DNA of 64,000 bases from positions 62,001-126,000 of the forward strand of contig NZ_VIAR01000008.1 of NCBI RefSeq assembly GCF_006546625.1. The letters run 5' to 3'. A program made the position numbers and the translations under genes. Positions 52,178 through 59,401 of the stretch are shown piece by piece. The notes under the pieces are model-generated. The model did not search any database, was not told where the DNA came from, and saw only the letters and a program-made list of their open reading frames with translations. Numbering within the stretch: position 1 is the stretch's first letter; the number at the start of each line of letters is the position of its first letter. This DNA is from Haloflavibacter putidus (GTDB taxonomy: Bacteria; Bacteroidota; Bacteroidia; Flavobacteriales; Flavobacteriaceae).

Positions 52178-52510
52178 ATGGAAAACGAAGTAAATATTAC
52201 TGTTGTAGATAGAGAAGGAGAAAGTCACGATATTTTGGCGCCAACAGATATGGCAATGAACCTAATGGAGGTTGTACGCTCTTACGAGTTAGCGCCCGAG
52301 GGAACTATTGGTATTTGTGGCGGAATGGCAATGTGCGCCTCCTGCCAATGCTATGTGATGAGCGATCACGATTTACCGGAGATGCAAATGGATGAAGAAG
52401 CCATGCTTGCAGAAGCTTTTTATACCAAAGACAATAGTAGGTTGGGATGTCAAATACATATCACGCCAGAGCTAGAAGGTTTAAAAATTGAACTGGCACC
52501 AGAGTCCTAA
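52178..52510 (+). CDS. 2Fe-2S ferredoxin (adrenodoxin type)
   Basis: The 110-residue protein has the four cluster ligands in ICGGMAMCASCQCYV (Cys at about 47, 53 and 56) and SRLGCQIHI (about 92), the spacing of adrenodoxin/ISC ferredoxins. It carries electrons, probably from the adjacent NADP reductase, to Fe-S assembly or to an oxygenase. It is the last gene of the Mrp-NifU-FNR-Fd run. Confidence 0.93.
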   Translation: MENEVNITVVDREGESHDILAPTDMAMNLMEVVRSYELAPEGTIGICGGMAMCASCQCYVMSDHDLPEMQMDEEAMLAEAFYTKDNSRLGCQIHITPELEGLKIELAPES

Positions 52511-52813
52511 AAAAGAATAGGTTATTCTAAAAAAATCTAAAACTTATTTGCAGAAATCGATGCTAATTCTCTTAAAATTTAATTAGTTTGTGCTAGCAAT
52601 TAGCTTTTTTCTTTTTATTTGTTTTTATATTCCTGTAAAATTTGTAATATTACTAAATGTTTAAAAATTAGGCTTGGGGTATCCTAGTTTTTATATGAAA
52701 GCTTCGGTCTAACCGGAGCTTTTCTTTTTATTTGCTTTTCTTTAAGATAGATATAAAAAGAGGTTTTATACTTTTGTAAGTGGTGGGTAAAACGCCGTAT
52801 AATAAGAGTTTCT
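52511..52813. other. Intergenic region between the Fe-S operon and the cupin pair
   Basis: A 303-bp spacer with no convincing ORF. Its one clear element is the hairpin at 52699-52721 (separate entry). The sequence from about 52660 to 52720, AT-rich then structured, could be the 3' UTR of the ferredoxin operon or a short independent RNA. Confidence 0.4.
52699..52728 (+). terminator. Rho-independent terminator, about 190 bp after ferredoxin
   Basis: AAGCTTCGGT (52699-52708) pairs with ACCGGAGCTT (52712-52721), a 10-bp stem with one G-U pair and a 3-nt CTA loop, followed by TTCTTTTTA. Confidence 0.8.
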
Positions 52814-53680
52814 ATGCAATTAAAACAAATAAATCGTGTGGCCTTTACTGAAAAAGAAGCGTTTATAAACTATTATGTAAAACCAAAGAAACCGGTAGTA
52901 TTTACCAATCTATCTAAAAATTGGCCTGCATATAAAAAATGGAACTTAGACTACTTTGCAGAAACAGCCGGCAATATAGAGGTACCACTTTACGACAGTG
53001 AACCCGCTAAAGGAAAAGAAAATTCTAGAAAGCCTGCCAAAATAATGAAAATGAAAGATTATGTGACCCTTTTAAAAAAAGGCCCTACAGATCTTCGTAT
53101 TTTCTTTTTTAATATTCTGCAAAAATCTCCGCAATTAATAGAAGACTTTAACTATCCCGATATTGGCTTAAAATTCTTTAAACGCTTGCCAGTATTGTTT
53201 TTTGGCGGAAGTGGTTCACGTGTTTTGTTGCATTATGATGTAGATTTGGCAGATAATATGCATTTCAATTTTCAAGGTACTAAACGCGTTATTTTATTTC
53301 CGCACGAGCAAAAAAAACACCTTTATCACGTACCGTATTCTATTGTTTCTATAGAGGGAATAGAATTTGATAAACCGGATTATAAAAAATACCCAGCATT
53401 AAAATTGGCAAAAGGTTATAGTGTAGACTTACAACCGGGAGAAACGCTTTACATTCCCAGTGGCTATTGGCATTATATACGTTATCTGAGCCCTTGTATT
53501 TCTATGACGCTGCGCAGTCTTCCAACATCTTTTCCTGAAATTTTAAAAGTTGCTAAAAATGTCTTGTTTATGATGAATTTTGATAACCTTATGCGTAAAA
53601 TTAGAGGACAGTCTTGGGTAAATTATAAGAATAACAAAGCTATTGTAAACACGCATCAAAAGAGCAATGTTCGCTTATGA
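52814..53680 (+). CDS. Cupin-like (JmjC/FIH-type) protein, first of a tandem pair
   Basis: The 288-residue protein has the cupin_8 pattern: KPVVFTNLSKNWPAYKKWN near the N-terminus, the metal-binding HYDVDLADNMHF (HxD at about 138-140), GTKRVILFPHEQ, and the second His in GETLYIPSGYWHYIRY (about 220). These are predicted Fe(II)/2-oxoglutarate hydroxylases of protein or tRNA substrates, as in FIH or TYW5. It overlaps its paralogue by 4 bp (ATGA). Confidence 0.87.
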   Translation: MQLKQINRVAFTEKEAFINYYVKPKKPVVFTNLSKNWPAYKKWNLDYFAETAGNIEVPLYDSEPAKGKENSRKPAKIMKMKDYVTLLKKGPTDLRIFFFNILQKSPQLIEDFNYPDIGLKFFKRLPVLFFGGSGSRVLLHYDVDLADNMHFNFQGTKRVILFPHEQKKHLYHVPYSIVSIEGIEFDKPDYKKYPALKLAKGYSVDLQPGETLYIPSGYWHYIRYLSPCISMTLRSLPTSFPEILKVAKNVLFMMNFDNLMRKIRGQSWVNYKNNKAIVNTHQKSNVRL

Positions 53681-54552
53681 AGGAAAATGACCTAAACTTG
53701 ACGGAAATACCACGTCTACAAAATTTTAATAAGAAAGAATTTTTACAAAAATATTTTAAGCCACAAAAACCGGTAGTAATTGAAGGTTTTATAGAAGATT
53801 GGCCGGCACACAAAAAATGGAATTTAGATTATATGAAAAAAGTGGCCGGCGATAAAATTGTACCGCTTTACGACAACCGGCCGGTGAGGCACGAAGAAGG
53901 TTTTAACCAAGCTCACGCCAAAATGAAAATGAGCGAGTATATAGATTTATTAAAGCGCGAGCCAACTAAATACCGTATTTTTCTTTGGAATATTTTAAAA
54001 GAAGTGCCAGAACTGCAAGAAGATTATTGGTATCCAGATTTTGGTATAAGATTAATGAAAGGCTTGCCAATGCTTTTCTTTGGCGGAAGAGATTCGTACA
54101 CGTTTATGCACTATGATATAGATTTGGCCAATATTTTTCACTTTCATTTTCACGGAAAAAAAGAAGTTATTTTATTCGACCAAAAGCAGAACGATTATTT
54201 ATATAAAATTCCACATTCTTTAATTGTACGAGAAGATATTGATTTTTCTAAACCAGATTTTAATAAATGGCCGGCATTAAAAAAAGCAAAAGGTTTTAAA
54301 GCGAATTTAAATCCTGGTGATATTTTGTATATGCCAGAGGGCTATTGGCATTATATGAAATATGTAACTCCCGGATTTTCGATGAGTCTTCGTGCTATTC
54401 CGCGGAAGCCTAAAAATCTTTCTAAAGCTTTGTACAACATTTTTATTATGCGACATTTTGATAATCTGATGCGTAGAATAAAAGGTCAGGATTGGATTGA
54501 TTATAAAAACAAAAAAGCCGTTGAAAAAACCAATAAAATAAATGGGTTATAA
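53677..54552 (+). CDS. Cupin-like (JmjC/FIH-type) protein, second of a tandem pair
   Basis: This 291-residue paralogue of the preceding gene has the same order of motifs: KPVVIEGFIEDWPAHKKWN, HYDIDLANIFHFHFHGKKEVILF (HxD) and GDILYMPEGYWHYMKY. The C-terminal HFDNLMRRIKGQDWIDYKN mirrors NFDNLMRKIRGQSWVNYKN in the first copy, so the two arose by duplication and are translationally coupled. Metal ligands are intact in both, arguing that both are active and perhaps form a heterodimer (inference). Confidence 0.87.
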   Translation: MKENDLNLTEIPRLQNFNKKEFLQKYFKPQKPVVIEGFIEDWPAHKKWNLDYMKKVAGDKIVPLYDNRPVRHEEGFNQAHAKMKMSEYIDLLKREPTKYRIFLWNILKEVPELQEDYWYPDFGIRLMKGLPMLFFGGRDSYTFMHYDIDLANIFHFHFHGKKEVILFDQKQNDYLYKIPHSLIVREDIDFSKPDFNKWPALKKAKGFKANLNPGDILYMPEGYWHYMKYVTPGFSMSLRAIPRKPKNLSKALYNIFIMRHFDNLMRRIKGQDWIDYKNKKAVEKTNKINGL

Positions 54553-54590
54553 TCTTCAAGAGAAGATGTTTAAAATAGAGCCGCTTTAAC

Positions 54591-55064
54591 CTAGTTATCT
54601 ATTTCTTGTAATTTTTCGTATACCAGATTGCTTTCATAGCCCCGGTACAAGAGATAATCTGCTACTTTCTTTTTACGTTTATAAAGGTTTTTTTCGGTTA
54701 TGGAATTTAGGCGTTTTTGGAATAAATCGTCCAGATTTTGGCTGTATTCTTCGTCATTTATTTCAGTCATGCCATATTTAATGTTATAGGCAGATAGATT
54801 GCGCTTTTTAAGTTCGCGTTTAATGCGTAGGCGTCCCCATTTTTTTATTCTGAATTTACCGCGTACAAAAGTCCGTGCAAAGCGTTCTTCGTTCAAAAAA
54901 TCTTCTTGCAGTAAAGTGTTGATTATTTGTGCCCGAGCTTCGGGAATCATGCGCAAAGCAATTAGCTTTTCTTCTACTTCTTGATGGCAGCGCTCTTGGT
55001 AGGCGCAATAAGCCATTAGTTTTGCTGTGGCTTCTTTTACGGTATGTGACGTATGCTTTTGCAA
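54591..55064 (-). CDS. recX: RecX-family regulator of RecA
   Basis: The 157-residue all-helical protein has three-helix repeats typical of RecX: MAYCAYQERCHQEVEEKL (YxxxRxxSxxEL-like), LLQEDFLNEERFARTFVRGKFRIKKWG and LYRGYESNLVYEKL. It is rich in basic residues. RecX binds in the RecA filament groove and modulates recombination. recA is not adjacent here. Confidence 0.9.
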   Translation of the reverse strand: MQKHTSHTVKEATAKLMAYCAYQERCHQEVEEKLIALRMIPEARAQIINTLLQEDFLNEERFARTFVRGKFRIKKWGRLRIKRELKKRNLSAYNIKYGMTEINDEEYSQNLDDLFQKRLNSITEKNLYKRKKKVADYLLYRGYESNLVYEKLQEIDN

Positions 55065-55123
55065 AATGGTTGAGCTTTTTTACAATATAGTTGCGTACAA
55101 AAATAAGAGACTTAATGTAATTT

Positions 55124-55177
55124 AAAAGCTATTTAAAGCCTATGCAAAGGTTATGTAAGGCTTATTAAAGGTTATAC
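55124..55177. repeat. Degenerate 11-bp tandem repeat between recX and a small membrane protein gene
   Basis: Five successive units read AAAAGCTATTT, AAAGCCTATGC, AAAGGTTATGT, AAGGCTTATT and AAAGGTTATAC, a degenerate period of 10-11 bp close to one DNA helical turn. The array lies 60 bp upstream of recX on its promoter side. Confidence 0.6.
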
Positions 55178-55240
55178 AGAGTATATTCAATAATTAGTGG
55201 CAAATATCACTCTTAGAAATACGGGTTATATTCTTAAGTT

Positions 55241-55447
55241 TTAACTACGGATTGTTATGCATTGCCTCCGGATAAATTCCGTAAAGAAAAATATAGAATA
55301 AGATAGTATAAACAGCATAGAGAGCATACCAAAAAACTCTATAAAACGCATAATTGTGCTTGGTTCTTTTGGGTCGTTATCTAGCAAAAAACCAATTATG
55401 GTAAGAAATAATGAAAAGTAAAAGAGGTAACGCGTTTTGGTTTTCAT
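55241..55447 (-). CDS. Small hypothetical membrane protein
   Basis: The 68-residue protein has two hydrophobic helices (about residues 7-22 and 37-56) separated by DNDPKEPSTIM. I do not recognise the family. It lies after the RNase G terminator and upstream of recX on the same strand. A CTTTACGGAA motif (minus strand) falls near its 3' end. Coding status is plausible but not certain. Confidence 0.5.
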   Translation of the reverse strand: MKTKTRYLFYFSLFLTIIGFLLDNDPKEPSTIMRFIEFFGMLSMLFILSYSIFFFTEFIRRQCITIRS

Positions 55448-55537
55448 AGCTTTTAAAAGTTGGTTAAGTCTGGTATAACGATTTTTTGTTACAGTTAATT
55501 GTATTGGTTATTGACAATTTACATAGATACCGTCCAT

Positions 55538-55568
55538 AAAAAAACCCCATTAAAATTTTAATGGGGTT
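55538..55568 (-). terminator. Terminator of the RNase G transcript
   Basis: AACCCCATTAAAA (55543-55555) and TTTTAATGGGGTT (55556-55568) form a 26-bp perfect palindrome. On the minus strand it is followed by a T7 run. It lies just after the rng stop. Confidence 0.85.
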
Positions 55569-55573
55569 GTGTA

Positions 55574-57115
55574 TTAAATTTTTATCACTTCGCCGTCTTT
55601 ATCGTGAAAGTGATATTCTAGGTACGTGTAAGCGTCTCTTGGTAAAATTTTTACCCAGCGTTTATGGTCAAAAAACCATTTGCTTCTGGGCGATGGAATG
55701 CCTCTTGTTAAATAGGCAGCTACAAAAGGATGCGCGGTTATGCTCAGCTTTTTATAGTCTTTTTTAATTAGTTTTTGTAAGTCGGCATTAATTTTATTTA
55801 TCAAAACAATAGGAGCTTCAATTTCCCCGTTTTGGTTGGGGTTTTCTTCTCTTGTTTTAATATTCATTTCCGGTCTTACGCGTTGTCTTGTAATTTGAAT
55901 CAGTCCAAATTTGGTTGGGGGTAAGATTTTGTGCTTTGCACGGTCGTCTTTCATTTCGTCCCGAAGATGGTTATAAAGCTTTTTTCTATTATCGGCTTTT
56001 CCCATATCTATAAAATCTACCACAATAATACCACCCATATCTCTTAATCTAAGTTGTCTGGCAACTTCTGAGGCGGTTATAAGGTTTACCTCTAGGGCAG
56101 TTTCTTCTTGTGATTTTGATTTGTTGCTACGGTTACCACTATTCACGTCTATAACGTGCATAGCCTCGGTATGTTCTATTACCAAATAGGCACCTTTGCT
56201 TATAGATACAGTTCTGCCAAAGGCCGTTTTTATTTGCCTTTCTATACCAAATTTTTCAAAAATGGGAGCTTTGGATTGATACAAGTTTACGATAGACTCT
56301 TTTTCTGGCGAAATTGTACTTACGTAATCTTTAATTTGTGTGTAGAGCGCCTCGTCATCTGTGTGTATTGCGGTAAAACTATCGTTAAACATATCGCGTA
56401 AAAGCGAGTTTGCTCTACTTAGTTCTCCCAATACTTTAGATGGTTGGTTTGCTCGTTGCAATTTTTTGCACATTCCTGCCCATCTATCTTTTAGATTTTG
56501 CAGGTCTCTGTCTAGGTCTGCTACTTTTTTGCCTGTTGCTACGGTACGTATAATAACACCAAAACCTTTGGGTCTTATACTTTTTACCAATCTTTTTAGC
56601 CGGGCTTTTTCGTCTTTGTCTTCAATTTTTTGAGACACAGATATTCGGTCTGAAAAGGGTACCAAAACCACATATCTTCCGGCAAACGAGAGTTCGCTGC
56701 TAAGACGTGGACCTTTGGTAGAGATTGGTTCTTTTACTATTTGCACCAATAGCGATTGATTTGATTTTAAAACATCGGTAATACTTCCGTTTTTATCAAT
56801 ATCTTTTTCAAAAGAATAATTCTTTAAAGAAAAATCTTTTATTTTACCTGTGCTTACACGTTTTATGAATTTTAATAAAGTAGCTACTTGCGGGCCTAGA
56901 TCGTGATAGTGTAAAAAACCATCTTTTTCGTAACCTACATTAACAAAAGCAGCGTTTAAGCCGGGTACAGTTTTTCTTATCTTGGCTAAAAATATGTCGC
57001 CAACAGAAAAGTTACTGTTATCGTCTTCTTTATGTAATTCAATTAGTTTTCCATCTTTTAATAAGGCCAAATCAATAGCAGAGGAATCTGATCTTATAAT
57101 GAGTTCCTTTGTCAT
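55574..57115 (-). CDS. rng: Ribonuclease E/G family protein
   Basis: The protein of about 513 residues starts MTKELIIRSDSSAIDLALL (57115); the upstream ATG at 57136 would add a non-conserved heptapeptide. It has an S1 domain (about 33-125, VGDIFLAKIRKTVPGLNAAFVNVG) and the RNase E/G catalytic domain with THVIDVNSGN-type motif (MHVIDVNSGN) and GGIIVVDFIDM supplying the catalytic Asp residues, followed by QITRQRVRPE. It processes rRNA and mRNA in the cytoplasm. It is downstream of HU and the 29-codon gene in the same direction. Confidence 0.95.
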   Translation of the reverse strand: MTKELIIRSDSSAIDLALLKDGKLIELHKEDDNSNFSVGDIFLAKIRKTVPGLNAAFVNVGYEKDGFLHYHDLGPQVATLLKFIKRVSTGKIKDFSLKNYSFEKDIDKNGSITDVLKSNQSLLVQIVKEPISTKGPRLSSELSFAGRYVVLVPFSDRISVSQKIEDKDEKARLKRLVKSIRPKGFGVIIRTVATGKKVADLDRDLQNLKDRWAGMCKKLQRANQPSKVLGELSRANSLLRDMFNDSFTAIHTDDEALYTQIKDYVSTISPEKESIVNLYQSKAPIFEKFGIERQIKTAFGRTVSISKGAYLVIEHTEAMHVIDVNSGNRSNKSKSQEETALEVNLITASEVARQLRLRDMGGIIVVDFIDMGKADNRKKLYNHLRDEMKDDRAKHKILPPTKFGLIQITRQRVRPEMNIKTREENPNQNGEIEAPIVLINKINADLQKLIKKDYKKLSITAHPFVAAYLTRGIPSPRSKWFFDHKRWVKILPRDAYTYLEYHFHDKDGEVIKI

Positions 57116-57198
57116 GCGTATTAGATTTTTATCCACACTTCTTGGTGGGAAGCATAGATGGATTAAACAAAATTTATCACAGGGTTTTATTTCCTGCA

Positions 57199-57216
57199 GA
57201 AGTTTTAAAAAACTTC
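57199..57216. repeat. Palindrome in the RNase G leader
   Basis: GAAGTTTT-AA-AAAACTTC is an 18-bp perfect palindrome about 85 bases upstream of the rng start. In RNA it would form a hairpin in the 5' UTR, where autoregulation of RNase E is known to act in enterobacteria. Any such role here is inference. Confidence 0.5.
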
Positions 57217-57236
57217 GTTTTCAATGAACGTTCTTA

Positions 57237-57264
57237 ATTAAAAAAAGTAGTGTGAAAACTACTT
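57237..57264 (-). terminator. Probable terminator after the 29-codon gene
   Basis: AAGTAGT (57245-57251) and ACTACTT (57258-57264) make a 7-bp stem with loop GTGAAA, and the minus strand continues into a T run. The stop codon of the small gene lies in the hairpin. Read-through would supply rng. Confidence 0.6.
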
Positions 57265-57348
57265 CTTTTTATGGCGGTTAGCTCTCCTTCTTTTTTTACG
57301 TTTGTGCGTTGCTACCTTATGTCTTTTTCTTTTTTTACCACTTGGCAT
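57259..57348 (-). CDS. 29-residue highly basic conserved peptide, possibly ribosome-associated
   Basis: An ATG at 57348 opens a 29-codon frame starting MPSGKKRKRHKVATHKRKKR and ending RHKKK, with 18 of 29 residues Lys, Arg or His. I recognise this peptide as a tiny gene kept between hup and rng in Bacteroidota. Its composition is that of a small ribosomal protein of the THX kind, but I cannot tell which ribosomal name, if any, applies. It has its own terminator-like hairpin. It is short enough to be missed by gene finders. Confidence 0.75.
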   Translation of the reverse strand: MPSGKKRKRHKVATHKRKKRRRANRHKKK

Positions 57349-57377
57349 ATAAATATAGTTTTAATTAATAAATTTTT

Positions 57378-57668
57378 TTATTTTACTTCTACGTTTGTTT
57401 TAACACCTTCCAAAAACACTTTGGCTGGTTTAAATGCAGGGATATTATGTGCAGGTATCTTTATAGTAGTATTTTTAGATATGTTTCTACCGGTTTTTTC
57501 TGCACGGGTTTTAATTATAAAACTCCCAAAGCCTCTTAGGTAAACGTTGTCGCCGCTTTCCAAAGAAGTTTTTACCTCATCCATAAAGGTTTCTATAGTA
57601 GCTTGCACGTCGCCTTTCTCCATTCCTAATTTCTCTGAAATGTTTGCTACAATATCTGCTTTCGTCAT
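57378..57668 (-). CDS. HU/IHF-family DNA-binding protein
   Basis: The 96-residue protein has the HU fold: MTKADIVANISEKLGM, the dimer helix, LRGFGSFIIKTRAEKTGRN (about 44-62, HU signature with the beta-arm following), and the C-terminal PAFKPAKVFLE. It bends DNA and organises the nucleoid. It is first in the run HU, small basic peptide, rng. Confidence 0.95.
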   Translation of the reverse strand: MTKADIVANISEKLGMEKGDVQATIETFMDEVKTSLESGDNVYLRGFGSFIIKTRAEKTGRNISKNTTIKIPAHNIPAFKPAKVFLEGVKTNVEVK

Positions 57669-57709
57669 CTTTATATATTTTTATAATGGGTTTACTAAAT
57701 TTCAGGGTG

Positions 57710-57717
57710 CAAATATA
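57710..57717 (-). promoter_or_regulatory. Candidate -7 box for the HU gene
   Basis: The minus strand reads TATATTTG, an exact TAnnTTTG match, 41 bases upstream of the HU start codon. TTG motifs lie 15 and 23 bases further upstream. Confidence 0.5.
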
Positions 57718-57801
57718 ATAATTTAAAATTCAAATAATCAATCTAATCCTTTAAATAGTAAGTGAATAAAGATTTATCATTGCAAAACAAGATTTCACAC
57801 T

Positions 57802-58878
57802 ATGCAATTTAGTAAAACACTGTTAACTTGGTACTTAGAGAATAAAAGAGATTTGCCTTGGCGTAAAACCGAGCAGGCTTATCGTATTTGGTTAAGCGAA
57901 ATTATGTTACAACAAACCAAAATTGCGCAAGGTTTGCCTTATTACAATCGTTTTATTGAGCATTTTCCTACAGTTTTTGATTTGGCAAAAGCCCCAGAAG
58001 AAAAAGTTTTAAAACTTTGGCAAGGATTGGGTTATTATTCGCGCGCAAGAAATTTACACCACACCGCAAAATATATAGCAGAAGAATGTAATGGGGTTTT
58101 TCCTTCTTCTTATAAAGAACTAAAAAAATTAAAAGGAGTGGGAGAGTACACAGCCGCCGCCATTGCATCTATAGCATTTAATGAAGCGGTTGCAGTAGTA
58201 GACGGTAATGTGTATAGAGTTTTGTCGCGCGTTTTTGGTATAGAAACACCAATAGATAGCACAGAAGGTAAAAAGGAGTTTAAGGCTGTAGCCGAAAAAT
58301 TACTGGCTAAACAAGATCCTAAACATTACAACCAGGCGATAATGGAGTTTGGAGCCTTACATTGCACACCCAAGAAACCACTTTGTACTACTTGTCCGTT
58401 ACAAAATAACTGTATAGCTTTTCAGCAAAATAAAGTAGCTGTTTTACCTATAAAAGCCAAAAAGACCAAAGTGCGCAACAGGTATTTTAATTATCTGGTG
58501 TTGTTAGAAAACAAAAATGCTACTACTTATACGGTTCTACAACAACGTTACGGAAAAGGTATTTGGCAAAATTTGTTCGAATTTCCGCTTATAGAGAGTA
58601 AAAATTCTTTAACCAAAGAGCAACTTCTAAAAAACGCCGCTTTTAAAGAGCTTTTAGAAGGTTCTTTTAATAAATTAGAATTATTTAACGCAACTCCTAT
58701 AAAACATGTACTTTCGCACCAGAGAATTTATGCTAATTTTTGGGTGATTTATCTAGAAAATATACCGGTTGCAAATTTTAAGAAACCGCTTAAAAAGCTT
58801 GCAGTTACTGAAATTGAAAAATTTCCCGTACCGGTTTTAGTGCAAAATTTTATAGAGAATTTTAATTTTTCCAACTAA
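57802..58878 (+). CDS. mutY: A/G-specific adenine glycosylase
   Basis: The 358-residue protein begins with the MutY-type RDLPWRKTEQAYRIWLSEIMLQQT (catalytic Glu in SEIML). It has the helix-hairpin-helix LKGVGEYTAAAIASIAF with VDGNVYRVLSR (catalytic Asp). The 4Fe-4S loop C-x6-C-x2-C-x5-C is in CTPKKPLCTTCPLQNNC (about 192-208). A C-terminal NUDIX-like 8-oxoG recognition domain follows. It removes A opposite 8-oxoguanine. It is followed by ssb, gldE and gldD in the order known from gliding flavobacteria. Confidence 0.96.
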   Translation: MQFSKTLLTWYLENKRDLPWRKTEQAYRIWLSEIMLQQTKIAQGLPYYNRFIEHFPTVFDLAKAPEEKVLKLWQGLGYYSRARNLHHTAKYIAEECNGVFPSSYKELKKLKGVGEYTAAAIASIAFNEAVAVVDGNVYRVLSRVFGIETPIDSTEGKKEFKAVAEKLLAKQDPKHYNQAIMEFGALHCTPKKPLCTTCPLQNNCIAFQQNKVAVLPIKAKKTKVRNRYFNYLVLLENKNATTYTVLQQRYGKGIWQNLFEFPLIESKNSLTKEQLLKNAAFKELLEGSFNKLELFNATPIKHVLSHQRIYANFWVIYLENIPVANFKKPLKKLAVTEIEKFPVPVLVQNFIENFNFSN

Positions 58879-58915
58879 TTCTTTTTGCTTACATTTACTT
58901 AAAAACAATATTATT

Positions 58916-59383
58916 ATGGCAGGAACACTTAATAAAGTAATGCTTATAGGCCACACCGGCGATGATGTAAAAATGCATTATTTTGAAGGTGGCGGCTGTG
59001 TTGGTAATTTTCCGTTGGCAACCAATGAAGAGTACTTAAATAAAACTACAGGAGAAAAAGTTAGCAATACAGAATGGCACAATATTGTTGTACGGAATAA
59101 AGCAGCAGAAGTTTGCGAAAAATACCTTAAAAAAGGAGATAAAGTTTATATAGAAGGTCGCATAAAAACCAGAAAATGGACAGACGATAAAAACCAAGAT
59201 CGCTATACAACAGAAATACAATGTACAGAGTTTACGTTTTTAACGCCAAAAGAAAAAAGCGGTATGCAAACCGGCTCTTCATCGCCGGCGCAAAACCAAA
59301 CCAAAGAGCCGCAAAATAAACAGCAAAATTATACTGCTCCGGAAAATGATCCGGTAGACGACGAAGACGATTTACCTTTTTAA
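58916..59383 (+). CDS. ssb: Single-stranded DNA-binding protein
   Basis: The 155-residue protein has an N-terminal OB-fold (about 4-110; NKVMLIGHTGDDVKMHYF, WHNIVVRNKAAEVCEKYLKKGDKVYIEGRIKTRKW) followed by a Gln/Asn-rich linker and the acidic tip DDEDDLPF. It coats ssDNA and recruits repair and replication partners through the tip. It lies between mutY and gldE on the same strand. Confidence 0.96.
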   Translation: MAGTLNKVMLIGHTGDDVKMHYFEGGGCVGNFPLATNEEYLNKTTGEKVSNTEWHNIVVRNKAAEVCEKYLKKGDKVYIEGRIKTRKWTDDKNQDRYTTEIQCTEFTFLTPKEKSGMQTGSSSPAQNQTKEPQNKQQNYTAPENDPVDDEDDLPF

Positions 59384-59401
59384 AATAGAATCACGCTAAT
59401 T

